Assembly (NCBI RefSeq): GCF_001270965.1 | Contig: NZ_LGIA01000187.1 | Location: 1 to 41,632 of the forward strand | DNA from: Sunxiuqinia dokdonensis | Lineage (GTDB): Bacteria; Bacteroidota; Bacteroidia; Bacteroidales; Prolixibacteraceae | Direction: 5' to 3' | Length of the DNA stretch: 41,632 bases | Shown: piece after piece, positions 17,172 through 25,869 of the stretch | Layout of the letters: each line of letters begins with the position of its first letter | Numbering within the stretch: position 1 is the stretch's first letter | Translations under genes and position numbers: made by a program | The notes under the pieces: generated by a model | What the model was told of the DNA's origin: nothing | Databases searched by the model: none | The model's input: the letters and a program-made list of their open reading frames with translations, nothing else

Positions 17172-20100
17172 GTGAGTAAACTTCTTTTCCATACATTCTT
17201 TTTTTTGGTTTTATTGGGGCATCTAGCCTTCGGTTATGGTGCTGTATCGTTTATACATTATGGCACCCAAGACGGCCTTCCCGAATCGCAAATCAAGTTT
17301 ATTGCGCAAGACTCCATCGGGTTTATCTGGCTGGCCAGCGACAACAGCCTCATGTGCTTTGACGGGCACCACTTTAAATCGTACCAGAACCGAATTGGAT
17401 TGGACCCAATCCTGCCGGCAGACAAAATCTCCTCGCTTTATGCCGACTCAAAAGGCACGTTATGGGTGGGTTCCAACAATGGGATTTTTCGTTACAATTT
17501 TCTGACCGATCAATTTCAGGGTGATTTCGAGGAGTTGGATAAAGTTTACATCCATGATCTAGCAGAAGATCAACAAGGACGGCTATACCTGGCAACAGAC
17601 GAAGGCTTGGCCTTGTTTGAACCGAAAACGCAGGAAACAAAATGGTACACAGGCCCCAATCAGTCAGCAGACCAAAAACACGAACTGCCTGATCTGGATA
17701 ACATTAAACTGGTTACCCTTCAGCCCGATGGCCGCCTGTGGCTGGTCCCATTCGATGGCGGGCTGTATCGCTTCGATCCGCAAACCTTGGAGCTTGAAAG
17801 CTTCCCCGAACTAAACGGAACAGCACTTGATCAGCTTTACCTCACCCAAATCGCCTACCTGGACGACCGACTGTTTATGAGCACGCTTTCCACTGGATTT
17901 TTCGAATTTGATCCGGAAAACCAAACACTTAAGAATTACACCTTTGAAGATCAGACTTACGATATCCACCATTTTTCAGCCGAAAAAAACGGAACATTCT
18001 GGCTGGCCTCCAACAGCGGGCTGATTCGCTATAACACTCACACACAAGATTATCAGCGTTACACAAACGTTCCGGGCGATCCGCTCAGCCTTGAGCGAAC
18101 GGCAGTGGATTACGTGATGCTGGATCGCGACAACGACCTTTGGACTTCGTCGGGCATCAGGGGAATCAACTACGGCATAAACAATATACCATTTGAGCAT
18201 CTTATGTTTTCACAAGATTTGGGGTACACCCTATTTCAAAAAGAAGTCCATGCCATTCATTTCGATTTCGAAAACAACATGTGGGTGGGGTATGAATCAG
18301 GCCTGGTCGAAAAGCACGATCCCATCACATACACCAAGACGCAACATTGGATCAAATCAAAAAGCAAAAGCGGACAGACCGGTGCCATTTTCGGGATTTT
18401 TGAAGATAGTCGGCGTAATATTTGGGTTGGCGGCTGGCAAAGTGGCCTGCAAAAACTGAACCGGGTAAGCAACACATTTCAACACGTCAGCCTGAAACCT
18501 GATTCGATTTCGGACTTTCTGGAAACCGCCGATATTCGTGATATTGTTGAAGATGCGGAAGGCAACCTGTGGCTGACCGTTCACGGTAATGGCATCATCA
18601 GGTACAAGCCGGCAAGTGGGCTGGCACATCAGTTTCGACATGACCCAAACGACCCAGACAACTCGCTTTCGAACGATTTCACCTTCAACATGGCTGTGGA
18701 CAGGGACAACAACCTTTGGATTGCAACGGCTCACGGAATCTCCAAATTCAATCCAAAAAGTCAACAGTTCTCCAATTATTACAACGATCCGGAAAACCTC
18801 ATGAGCCTGTCGAGCAACACGGTACAAACCATCCACTGTGACCAGAGCGGATTTATTTGGGCAGGAACGAACAACGGCATCAACGTGTATTGGCCGCAAC
18901 ACGACCAGTTTTTGCCAATTGCCGACGAAACAACCATCAACAACCAGAATATCTCATCCATCGAATCGGTGAAACCCGGCGAAGTTTGGACAAGTACAAA
19001 ATCCGGCATCTTCAGAATTCATTATTCATGGGATGATACCCAAAACTTCCAATACGATCTGGACTATTTTGCTCATACCGACGGTTTGATTTCATCCAAC
19101 TATTTTGATCGTTCATCGGCAACACATTCCGATAGCATCATCTATTTTGGCGGAAACGAAGGCGTCGACTTCTTCAATGTTTACAGCTCGTTCGACGCGC
19201 TTAACTTCACTTCAAAAGCCATCATCACCGAAACCTCGGTTTACGGGAAGCCCGTGTTCCCGGCGTATTCGAAAGATGATCCTTCGTTGCGCGAACTGGA
19301 ACTGAGCCACCACCGGCAAATGATTTCGTTCCGGTTCACTTCGCTAAACTTTGTCGGCCCGGAAAAACAAAAGTACCGCTACAAACTCGAAGGGTTTGAC
19401 GAGCAATGGATTATTCCGCAAACGGAGCAGGTTGCCACGTACACCCGATTAAAACCAGGCACCTACCTCTTTCGGGTTGAAACCACCGACCGGCTCGGAG
19501 AATGGAACAGCCAGGCAAGCGCGATCCGGCTAAAAATAAAACCGCCATTTTGGATGACGATCCCATTCATCATCTTTTCAATCGCCCTGGTGATTGGCGT
19601 GTTTGTGCTCATCCAGCGACTGCGCAACCGGGCCCTGCTCAGAAGGCAGTTTCAGCTAGAGATGATCATCGAAGAGCGCACCCGCGAGTTGCAAACAAAA
19701 AATCAGGAACTGGAAAAAGCCAACCTGACAAAAAATAAGTTTTTCTCCATCATTTCGCATGATTTGAAAAGCCCGTTTTCAGGACTTTTGGGCTTGCTCG
19801 ACTTGTTAAGCAATGCAGATGAAAAAGAATTTGAGCAGGAAAAAGACATGCTTAAACTCGCGAATGATTCGGCTAAAAACATCTACAAATTGCTGGAAAA
19901 ACTGCTGACCTGGGCCAATGCTCAATCGGACAAATTGCGCTATCATCCTGCCGAAAACGATCTGAGTAAAATTTTACACAACAACATTGAGTTGAGCCGG
20001 GAACCCGCAACGCAAAAAAACATTCAGATCAAAGCCCAATTTCCTGATCAACTGATTGCTGTCTTTGATCCCGACATGATTGATACGGTCGTCCGCAATC

Positions 20101-20399
20101 TACTCAGCAATGCGATTAAATTTACCAAACCAGAAGGCACCATCGGATTGACCGCCGAAAAATCAAACGACGAAGTCGTCGTTCGGGTTGCCGACAATGG
20201 GATTGGCTTGAGCCCGGAGCAACAAACAAATTTGTTTGACTTAACTCGAAATCAACGCAGCGGAACCGCTGGGGAAACGGGAACTGGCCTTGGGTTGCTC
20301 ATCTGCAAAGAATTTGTCACCAAAAACAAGGGCGAAATATGGACCACACCCAACCGCCCGAACGGCACCATATTTCACTTCACCCTGCCTGTAAAATAA
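17172..20399 (+). CDS. two-component propeller sensor histidine kinase
   Basis: Protein of 1075 residues starting with GTG at 17172; the reading begins directly with a signal peptide (KLLFHTFFFLVLLGHLAFG) and no in-frame ATG fits. Residues about 25-690 carry many Reg_prop blades of the form GFIWLASDNSLMCFDG, GTLWVGSNNGIFRYN, NIWVGGWQSGLQKLN and GFIWAGTNNGIN, giving periplasmic seven-bladed propellers. A Y_Y_Y domain (about 705-790, YRYKLEGFDEQW...LKPGTYLFRVETTD) precedes one membrane helix (about 795-817). The cytoplasmic part has a coiled coil, the H-box FSIISHDLKSP with H863, the N-box NLLSNAIKFTKP, G1 VADNGIGL and G2 GTGLGLLICKEF. Classic hybrid regulators of this type continue into a receiver and an AraC domain; this one stops after the kinase domain, so it needs a separate regulator. 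Divergence from the GH operon suggests it senses a released sugar. Confidence 0.93.
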   Translation: MSKLLFHTFFFLVLLGHLAFGYGAVSFIHYGTQDGLPESQIKFIAQDSIGFIWLASDNSLMCFDGHHFKSYQNRIGLDPILPADKISSLYADSKGTLWVGSNNGIFRYNFLTDQFQGDFEELDKVYIHDLAEDQQGRLYLATDEGLALFEPKTQETKWYTGPNQSADQKHELPDLDNIKLVTLQPDGRLWLVPFDGGLYRFDPQTLELESFPELNGTALDQLYLTQIAYLDDRLFMSTLSTGFFEFDPENQTLKNYTFEDQTYDIHHFSAEKNGTFWLASNSGLIRYNTHTQDYQRYTNVPGDPLSLERTAVDYVMLDRDNDLWTSSGIRGINYGINNIPFEHLMFSQDLGYTLFQKEVHAIHFDFENNMWVGYESGLVEKHDPITYTKTQHWIKSKSKSGQTGAIFGIFEDSRRNIWVGGWQSGLQKLNRVSNTFQHVSLKPDSISDFLETADIRDIVEDAEGNLWLTVHGNGIIRYKPASGLAHQFRHDPNDPDNSLSNDFTFNMAVDRDNNLWIATAHGISKFNPKSQQFSNYYNDPENLMSLSSNTVQTIHCDQSGFIWAGTNNGINVYWPQHDQFLPIADETTINNQNISSIESVKPGEVWTSTKSGIFRIHYSWDDTQNFQYDLDYFAHTDGLISSNYFDRSSATHSDSIIYFGGNEGVDFFNVYSSFDALNFTSKAIITETSVYGKPVFPAYSKDDPSLRELELSHHRQMISFRFTSLNFVGPEKQKYRYKLEGFDEQWIIPQTEQVATYTRLKPGTYLFRVETTDRLGEWNSQASAIRLKIKPPFWMTIPFIIFSIALVIGVFVLIQRLRNRALLRRQFQLEMIIEERTRELQTKNQELEKANLTKNKFFSIISHDLKSPFSGLLGLLDLLSNADEKEFEQEKDMLKLANDSAKNIYKLLEKLLTWANAQSDKLRYHPAENDLSKILHNNIELSREPATQKNIQIKAQFPDQLIAVFDPDMIDTVVRNLLSNAIKFTKPEGTIGLTAEKSNDEVVVRVADNGIGLSPEQQTNLFDLTRNQRSGTAGETGTGLGLLICKEFVTKNKGEIWTTPNRPNGTIFHFTLPVK

Positions 20400-20428
20400 A
20401 TTCTCTGCAGGATGTCTCCGCGCTTTCG

Positions 20429-20459
20429 TTTGCTCGTCCAAAAAATTCGACTAGCTTTG
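20429..20459 (+). promoter_or_regulatory. Bacteroidota-type promoter of the TetR-SDR operon
   Basis: TTTG (20429-20432), 19 bases, then TAGCTTTG (20452-20459): an exact match to TTTG-N19-TAnnTTTG. The -7 box is 22 bases before the ATG at 20482, giving a very short leader. Confidence 0.75.
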
Positions 20460-20475
20460 TAGACTGATTAGTCGA
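20447..20475. promoter_or_regulatory. nested palindromes over the tetR promoter, candidate TetR operator
   Basis: An outer inverted repeat TCGACTA (20447-20453) / TAGTCGA (20469-20475) with a 15-base spacer brackets the -7 box. An inner repeat GACT-GATT-AGTC (20462-20473) covers the expected transcription start. Such placement is what autorepression by the TetR product at 20482 would require. Binding itself is inferred. Confidence 0.55.
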
Positions 20476-20481
20476 TTTACT

Positions 20482-21045
20482 ATGAATGAGAAAAGACAAC
20501 AAATACTGGAAGCGGCCCTCAAACTATTTGTAACCAATGGTTTTCATGCCACACCAACCACTAAAATCGCTCAAACCGCCGGCGTGGCTACCGGCACCTT
20601 GTTTCATCATTTTAAAACCAAAGAAGAGCTGATTAACACCCTGTACCTGGAAACGAAAGATGTTTTAATCCAGTCCCTGTCAAGCCAGGTTGATCAGCAG
20701 GAAACCATTAAAGGTAAGCTTCGTCAGGTTTTCTTCAACGCCATCCGCTGGGCCGTAAATCATCCCGAGCACCAGCAATTTTACGATCAATTCAGCAATT
20801 CGCCTTTCATCTCCAACATCACGCGGGAGCTTGGCCATCAACGGTTTCAGTTCATCTACGACCTGTTAAAACAAGGACAGGAAAACGATATGCTAAAGCC
20901 GATTCCCATCGACCTTTTGTTTGAAGCCATCCAGGGAACCTTAAATGGAATTACAAAATACCTGATGGATCATCCTGACAAAATAACCGATGAACAATGC
21001 CTGGAAAGTGCTTTCGCATTGTACTGGGATACTTTGAAAGGCTGA
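20482..21045 (+). CDS. TetR/AcrR family transcriptional regulator
   Basis: Protein of 187 residues. The N-terminal helix-turn-helix (about 5-52) is a canonical TetR pattern: RQQILEAALKLFVTNGFHAT, then TTKIAQTAGVATGTLFHHFKTKEELINTLY. The remaining all-helical part is the ligand-binding and dimerisation domain, which is not conserved enough to predict an inducer. It should act as a dimeric repressor relieved by a small molecule. It has a full consensus promoter overlapped by palindromes and is followed, 69 bases downstream, by two overlapping SDR-type genes that are its likely regulon. Confident on family; ligand unknown. Confidence 0.93.
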   Translation: MNEKRQQILEAALKLFVTNGFHATPTTKIAQTAGVATGTLFHHFKTKEELINTLYLETKDVLIQSLSSQVDQQETIKGKLRQVFFNAIRWAVNHPEHQQFYDQFSNSPFISNITRELGHQRFQFIYDLLKQGQENDMLKPIPIDLLFEAIQGTLNGITKYLMDHPDKITDEQCLESAFALYWDTLKG

Positions 21046-21114
21046 AAACGATGGAACCGTCAATCGACTGAATAGTCACGAAGAAACTCAACACAGAAAA
21101 ATACAGAAGAAACA

Positions 21115-22176
21115 ATGGAAACAATGGATAAAAGTAAACCCATACTGGTGACCGGAGGAACCGGTTATCTGGCATCGTGGATCGTTAAACAACTGCTCGA
21201 CGAAGGCTTTCGTGTGAACACAACGGTCAGAGACAAAGCCAACCAGCAAAAATACCGACACTTGCTCGACATGGCCAGCAAAAGTGAGGGCCAACTATCT
21301 GTTTACGAAGCCGACCTGCTGCTCGACCATTCATTTCAGCAAGCGATGGACGGCTGCGAACTGGTGATCCACACCGCATCGCCATTCAAAATTTCGGGCA
21401 TCAAAAATGCCGACAAGGAGCTGGTGCAACCGGCCTTGCAGGGAACGCGCAACGTGCTTTTTTCGGCCAACGATTCCAAATCCGTCAAACGGGTAGTGCT
21501 CACGTCAAGCATCGTGGCCATGGTGGGCGATGCCATTGACGTACACGAACTGCACAAGGGCGTGTTCAACGAGAAATGCTGGAACGCCACCAGCTCGGTC
21601 AATCACCAACCTTATCCATATTCAAAAACCATGGCGGAAAAAGAAGCGTGGTCGATTGCAAAAAAGCAAAACCGCTGGGATCTGGTCGTCATCAACCCGG
21701 GCTTTATTCTTGGCCCATCGCTGAGCCAGCGAACTGATTCCACCAGCATCGGCCTGATGATTCAGCTGTTTTCAGGAAAATATAAAACAGGCGCCCCAAA
21801 AGGCGATCAAGCCATTGTTGATGTTCGCGACGTAGCCCGGGCCCATATTCTGGCAGGGCTGACGGCATCGGCTAGCGGGCGGCACCTCACCGCAGCCCAT
21901 CAAAAAGACTTCCTGGCCATTGCCGATGTCATCAGAAAACAATATCCCAAGTATCGGCTCCCGAAAAAATATGTTCCCAAATGGCTCTTTCAGCTTGTTG
22001 GTCCCTTCATGGGATTCTCGCGAAGCTTTGTCAAGCTTAACGTGGGTTACGATTTTGTATTTGACAACTCGTATGTGAAAGCGGATCTGAAGATGAGCTT
22101 CACCCCCTTCGAGAAGACCATTACCGACCACTTTAACCAGTTGGTCGCAGACAAACTAATCCCTGATTTAAGATGA
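21115..22176 (+). CDS. NAD(P)-dependent extended SDR (dihydroflavonol-4-reductase-like)
   Basis: Protein of 353 residues (an alternative Met three codons later, at 21124, is equally possible). The Rossmann start PILVTGGTGYLASWIVKQLL has the TGxxGxxG-type dinucleotide-binding loop, and VIHTASPF, VKRVVLTSS and the active-site YxxxK in YPYSKTMAEKEAW follow in order, with NPGFILGPS after the catalytic Lys. This layout is that of extended SDRs related to dihydroflavonol reductase and cinnamoyl-CoA reductase, which reduce aldehydes or ketones with NADPH in the cytoplasm. The bacterial substrate is unknown. The gene follows the TetR regulator and overlaps the next SDR gene by 4 bases (ATGA), indicating one operon, possibly for detoxifying a carbonyl compound. 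Confidence 0.85.
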   Translation: METMDKSKPILVTGGTGYLASWIVKQLLDEGFRVNTTVRDKANQQKYRHLLDMASKSEGQLSVYEADLLLDHSFQQAMDGCELVIHTASPFKISGIKNADKELVQPALQGTRNVLFSANDSKSVKRVVLTSSIVAMVGDAIDVHELHKGVFNEKCWNATSSVNHQPYPYSKTMAEKEAWSIAKKQNRWDLVVINPGFILGPSLSQRTDSTSIGLMIQLFSGKYKTGAPKGDQAIVDVRDVARAHILAGLTASASGRHLTAAHQKDFLAIADVIRKQYPKYRLPKKYVPKWLFQLVGPFMGFSRSFVKLNVGYDFVFDNSYVKADLKMSFTPFEKTITDHFNQLVADKLIPDLR

Positions 22177-22835
22177 TGAAAAAATTGACCGCCAACCTCA
22201 TTGGAGCCACCGGACTGGTTGGCAGCCATTTGCTACAGCAACTGCTAAACGACGATCGCTTTGAACAAGTGCGGGTTTTCAGCCGTCGGGCAACCGGTCA
22301 GTCGCACCCAAAGCTCAACGAACAGCTGGTAAATTTTGATGAAATGACTGAATGGGCCTCACTCATCAATGGAGACGTGCTTTTCTCAACGCTGGGAACG
22401 ACCCTAAAAAAAGCAGGTAGCAAGGAAAAACAGTTTGTAATTGACTACACCTACCAATACCAGGCTGCTGAAACAGCTGTGAAAAATGGGGTAGCTGATT
22501 TTGTCCTGGTCTCATCGGCCGGTGCCAATACCAACTCCAAAATTTTCTATTCGAGAATGAAAGGGGAGCTGGACGAAGCCGTTAAAGGGCTGGATTTCAA
22601 AAAGATTATCATCCTACGCCCATCCATCCTCGATGGCGACCGCCAGGAAAAACGGACTGCTGAAAAAATCGGGATCAAAGTCATGCGCTGGTTGACCCAG
22701 TATGTCTTCAAAAAATACCGTCCTATTCACGCCAAAACCGTAGCCCGGGCTATGATCAATTCGATTTTCAACGAAGAGCTCACAACCGACTATCTGATTT
22801 TCGAATTGGATGAGGTGGAAAAGCTGGGCGCCTAA
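22173..22835 (+). CDS. NAD(P)H-binding atypical SDR (HTATIP2/TIP30-like)
   Basis: Protein of 220 residues starting with two Met codons (22173 and 22176). The N-terminus ANLIGATGLVGSHLLQQLL is a clear dinucleotide-binding loop; VLFSTLGTTLKKAGSKEKQF, FVLVSSAGAN and SKIFYSRMKGELDEAVKGL (with the YxxxK-like Y-S-R-M-K) complete the atypical SDR pattern seen in HTATIP2-type and oxidoreductase YwnB-like proteins. The short length leaves little room for a substrate domain, so a reductase or a redox-sensing role are both possible. Its start overlaps the stop of the preceding SDR by 4 bases, so translation is coupled. No terminator was seen behind it; the next operon has its own promoter. Confidence 0.83.
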   Translation: MMKKLTANLIGATGLVGSHLLQQLLNDDRFEQVRVFSRRATGQSHPKLNEQLVNFDEMTEWASLINGDVLFSTLGTTLKKAGSKEKQFVIDYTYQYQAAETAVKNGVADFVLVSSAGANTNSKIFYSRMKGELDEAVKGLDFKKIIILRPSILDGDRQEKRTAEKIGIKVMRWLTQYVFKKYRPIHAKTVARAMINSIFNEELTTDYLIFELDEVEKLGA

Positions 22836-22868
22836 TCACCGATCTTTTGGCGGAAGAATATGGCTCTA

Positions 22869-22899
22869 TTTGATTTATTAAGAGACTGTCTTATTTTTG
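22869..22899 (+). promoter_or_regulatory. Bacteroidota-type promoter of the esterase-pectinesterase operon
   Basis: TTTG (22869-22872), 19 bases, then TATTTTTG (22892-22899), an exact TTTG-N19-TAnnTTTG match. It starts an operon separate from the SDR genes and lies 31 bases before the ATG at 22931. Confidence 0.75.
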
Positions 22900-22930
22900 A
22901 CGGTTCCTATCTCTTTTAAGCGAATCGAAA

Positions 22931-23920
22931 ATGAAAACTTCAGCCCTCATCTTGTTTCTGATCTTTCTCTCCAGTCAGACTTTCTCGCAACTGGTTGAAA
23001 TCGATGGCATCCCAAGAGATACCTCTTTCACGCCTTATTCGGCCTGGATGAAGATCAAGAAAGATTTTCCGGATGCTGAAATTGTGAAGCCGCATTTGCC
23101 GGAAAACGTCAAAGCGACCTGCGACCTGGTTTACGCCAGCTTGCTCGAAACGAAATACGGCAAACGCGATTTGCATTTGGACCTTTTTCAACCCAAAAGC
23201 GAAGGAAAATATCCGGCCCTGATTTTAATCTTTGGCGGTGGCTGGCGTTCGGGCAGCAAAGCGGCGCAAGGGCCCATGGCACAACAAATCGCCGCCAAAG
23301 GATATGTCACCGCAACGGTTGAATACCGCCTGTCGCCCGAAGCACTTTACCCGGCTGCGGTGCACGACATTAAAGCCGCCATTCGCTACTTACGGGCTAA
23401 TGCTGAAAAATACAACATCGATACAGACCGCATCGCCATTTCCGGAAGCTCGGCCGGAGGACAATTGGCCGCATTGGTTGGCATGACCGCCAATGTGGAA
23501 AAATTTGATGGCTATTCCGCAAACATGAATCAGCCGGTAAGTATTCAGGCCATTATCGACATGGATGGCATCCTGGACTTTACCGATCCCAACGAAAGTG
23601 CAAAGGATGATGACCCCAACAAACGCTCTGCCGGCGCCTACTGGTTTGGGGCAACTTACAAAGAAGCGCCCGAAAAATGGGTGGAGGCATCGCCCTTGAT
23701 TTATGCCGGGAAAACCACACCCCCGATCTTGTTTATCAACAGCGCATTGCCACGCTTTCATGCCGGTAGGGATCAGGTGATTGAAAAACTGGACGAATAC
23801 GGAATTTACACCGAGGTACAAACCATTCCTGATACGCCGCACCCGTTTTGGCTGTTTCACCCGTGGTTTGATCAAACGGTCAACTACATGGTGACCTTCC
23901 TTGATAAACAATTTAAATGA
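22931..23920 (+). CDS. secreted alpha/beta hydrolase, probable carbohydrate esterase
   Basis: Protein of 329 residues with a signal peptide (KTSALILFLIFLSSQTFSQ). The fold of the hormone-sensitive-lipase/BD-FAE type is visible: the oxyanion region LILIFGGGWRSGSK (Phe replaces the usual His of HGGGW), VEYRLSPEALYPAAVHDIKAAI, the nucleophile elbow ISGSSAGGQLAAL with S174 (Ser replaces the more common Asp before the nucleophile), and a late His in IPDTPHPFWLFHPW. The predicted role is deacylation of a sugar ester in the periplasm. It is 7 bases ahead of the pectinesterase gene and shares its promoter, so an acetyl- or feruloyl-type esterase acting on pectin is likely. The exact ester is unknown. 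Confidence 0.8.
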   Translation: MKTSALILFLIFLSSQTFSQLVEIDGIPRDTSFTPYSAWMKIKKDFPDAEIVKPHLPENVKATCDLVYASLLETKYGKRDLHLDLFQPKSEGKYPALILIFGGGWRSGSKAAQGPMAQQIAAKGYVTATVEYRLSPEALYPAAVHDIKAAIRYLRANAEKYNIDTDRIAISGSSAGGQLAALVGMTANVEKFDGYSANMNQPVSIQAIIDMDGILDFTDPNESAKDDDPNKRSAGAYWFGATYKEAPEKWVEASPLIYAGKTTPPILFINSALPRFHAGRDQVIEKLDEYGIYTEVQTIPDTPHPFWLFHPWFDQTVNYMVTFLDKQFK

Positions 23921-23927
23921 TAAAAAA

Positions 23928-24935
23928 ATGAAACTTTCGAAATACTTTTTCTTCCTTGGAATGTTCCTCTTTTCTGCCGGTCTGGCGTCAGCTCAGCACG
24001 AAACAAAACTGACTGTTGCGCAAGATGGCAGTGGTGATTTTTCGACCATCCAGGAAGCCATTGATGCCAGCAAAGCCTTTCCCGATGAGCGGGTGACCAT
24101 CTTCATCAAAAATGGAATTTACCGAGAAAAAGTACTCGTGCCGGCCTGCAACACCAAGCTTTCGTTGATTGGCGAGAGCGCCGAAAAAACCATCCTCACC
24201 TACGACGATTATTTCGATAAAATTGACCGGGGAAGAAACAGCACCTTCTACACCTATACGTTAAAAGTGGAGGCCAATGATTTTCATGCCGAGAACCTGA
24301 CCATTGCCAACACGGCCGGCCCCGTAGGGCAAGCCGTTGCCCTGCATGTGAATGGCGATCGGTGCTCGTTTACAAACTGTCGCCTCCTGGGACACCAGGA
24401 CACGCTTTACACCGAAGGCGAAACCAGCCGACAGTATTTTTCCGACTGCCACATTGAAGGGACCACCGACTTTATTTTTGGAGAAGCCACTGCGTTTTTC
24501 GAACGTTGCACCATTCACAGTTTGAGCGATTCGTACATTACCGCGGCCAGCACGCCCAAAGGGAAAGCGTTTGGCTACGTTTTTAAATCTTGTAAACTGA
24601 CAGCCGCCGAAGGTGTCAAAAAAGTTTTCCTCGGCCGTCCGTGGCGCGATTATGCTCAGGTTGTTTTTATGAATTGTGAACTGGGTGCCCACATTGTATC
24701 GGAAGGATGGGCAAACTGGGGCGGCACCTCACGCGACCAAACCGCTTTTTATGCAGAGTACCAAAATTCGGGTGAAGGAGCTCCAAGCGGGCAACGCGTG
24801 GGCTGGAGCCACCAACTCACAAAAAAACAGGCCCGGCAATACACCAAAGACAAAATTCTGGCTCCGGCAAGTGTTAATGAAGCCGCAGTGAATGTCTGGA
24901 CAAATCGGGCAACCAACAACAGCTCAAAAAATTAA
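23928..24935 (+). CDS. pectinesterase (CE8)
   Basis: Starting at ATG 23928 (signal peptide KLSKYFFFLGMFLFSAGLAS) the protein has 335 residues, normal for bacterial CE8. The right-handed beta-helix signatures are all present: LTVAQDGSGDFSTIQEAID, IKNGIYREKV, AVALHVNGDRCSFTNCRLLG followed by HQDTLY (general acid Asp), the active-site IEGTTDFIFGEATAFFE (nucleophile Asp of DFIFG), and LGRPWRDYAQVVFM with the conserved Arg and Trp. It removes methyl esters from homogalacturonan, releasing methanol. An ATG nine codons earlier would overlap the previous gene and hide the signal peptide. It forms a two-gene operon with the esterase and converges closely (8-base gap) on the gene ending at 24944. No polygalacturonase or pectate lyase is in the window. 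Confidence 0.96.
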   Translation: MKLSKYFFFLGMFLFSAGLASAQHETKLTVAQDGSGDFSTIQEAIDASKAFPDERVTIFIKNGIYREKVLVPACNTKLSLIGESAEKTILTYDDYFDKIDRGRNSTFYTYTLKVEANDFHAENLTIANTAGPVGQAVALHVNGDRCSFTNCRLLGHQDTLYTEGETSRQYFSDCHIEGTTDFIFGEATAFFERCTIHSLSDSYITAASTPKGKAFGYVFKSCKLTAAEGVKKVFLGRPWRDYAQVVFMNCELGAHIVSEGWANWGGTSRDQTAFYAEYQNSGEGAPSGQRVGWSHQLTKKQARQYTKDKILAPASVNEAAVNVWTNRATNNSSKN

Positions 24936-24943
24936 AACGCCCG

Positions 24944-25849
24944 TTACAAACTCAGAATGTACCCCAGCGAAAGACGAAAAAACGAGCTCTCGTCGTAGCT
25001 GATGCCATCGCCCATGGTTTGCGGAAGGTTGTATATCCAGGCCGCTTCAAAATCAAATCGCTTGTACTTGATATTTAAGGGCAGTTGTAATTGCAAATTC
25101 ATCAAGCCAAAAGCATCTTCAAAATAGTAGTCATATCCGATGTTGGTCACCGGATCAATGATTACTTCGTTTAACTGGTACTCAACCAGTTCAGAACCAA
25201 AATAAAGCGACACTTCCGGTTCGAGCCTGATTTGATCGTAGGTGCCCAGGCGAACCAAGTCCAGGTAGGCAAAAGCATCCCACGACAGGCTTGTGCCCAC
25301 ATCATCGCCGAGCAAAAAGTAAGCGTCGAAACGGGTGCCCAGGCTTTTGCTTTTTAGGGTGATTCCGGCATTGAGCGCACTGGAATAAAGCGGATCAAAT
25401 TCGGGATCGTCATTGTTGAAGAGGAAATAATCATACGAAAAGCGATACCTGAAAAAATCCATTTTCTTCAGACTGTTACTGTATCCGCCCGTCAGGATTG
25501 TCGTGCGATAACCAGGATCGAGCTGGCTGTACCAGGCTCCCGAAACGCCGGCATAAAAGCCTTTGGAATGCAAATAGTACAGCTGTCCCGACAGATTGTG
25601 CTGCTGCACACCAATTTCGCGTCCGGCAAAAAAGGTCCGCGAGTCAAAACTACTGCGGAAGTATAAAAACTGAAAGCTCTTTTTTACGCCAAACAAGAAG
25701 CTCAGTTCATCATCGTCAAAAATCACCTCATTCAACAACGAATCAAGTCTTGCTTCCCGCAATTCATCCGTCATATGCGGCTGCTGGGCTTTCAGGCTTT
25801 GACTGAAAATAAGCATGAAAATAAATCCGATGGTAAGTAGTTTTCTCAT
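24944..25849 (-). CDS. predicted outer-membrane beta-barrel protein, unknown function
   Basis: With the start at 25849 (RKLLTIGFIFMLIFSQSLKA signal peptide) the product is 301 residues; an ATG five codons earlier is possible. After an acidic N-terminal stretch, the chain alternates short amphipathic strands rich in Tyr, Phe and Gly (LSGQLYYLHSKGFYAGVSG, FRYRFSYDYFLFNN, IKYKRFDFEAAWIYNLPQ) and ends SFFRLSLGYILSL, the aromatic-rich final strand typical of outer-membrane barrels. I recognise no named family with certainty. The region 15-105 bases upstream carries seven GTCATT hexamers in a symmetric, helically phased arrangement, so its transcription is probably controlled by a multimeric DNA-binding protein. 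It could be a porin-like channel or an assembly protein. Confidence 0.65.
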   Translation of the reverse strand: MRKLLTIGFIFMLIFSQSLKAQQPHMTDELREARLDSLLNEVIFDDDELSFLFGVKKSFQFLYFRSSFDSRTFFAGREIGVQQHNLSGQLYYLHSKGFYAGVSGAWYSQLDPGYRTTILTGGYSNSLKKMDFFRYRFSYDYFLFNNDDPEFDPLYSSALNAGITLKSKSLGTRFDAYFLLGDDVGTSLSWDAFAYLDLVRLGTYDQIRLEPEVSLYFGSELVEYQLNEVIIDPVTNIGYDYYFEDAFGLMNLQLQLPLNIKYKRFDFEAAWIYNLPQTMGDGISYDESSFFRLSLGYILSL

Positions 25850-25869
25850 GATGATAGCTTTCAATTATT

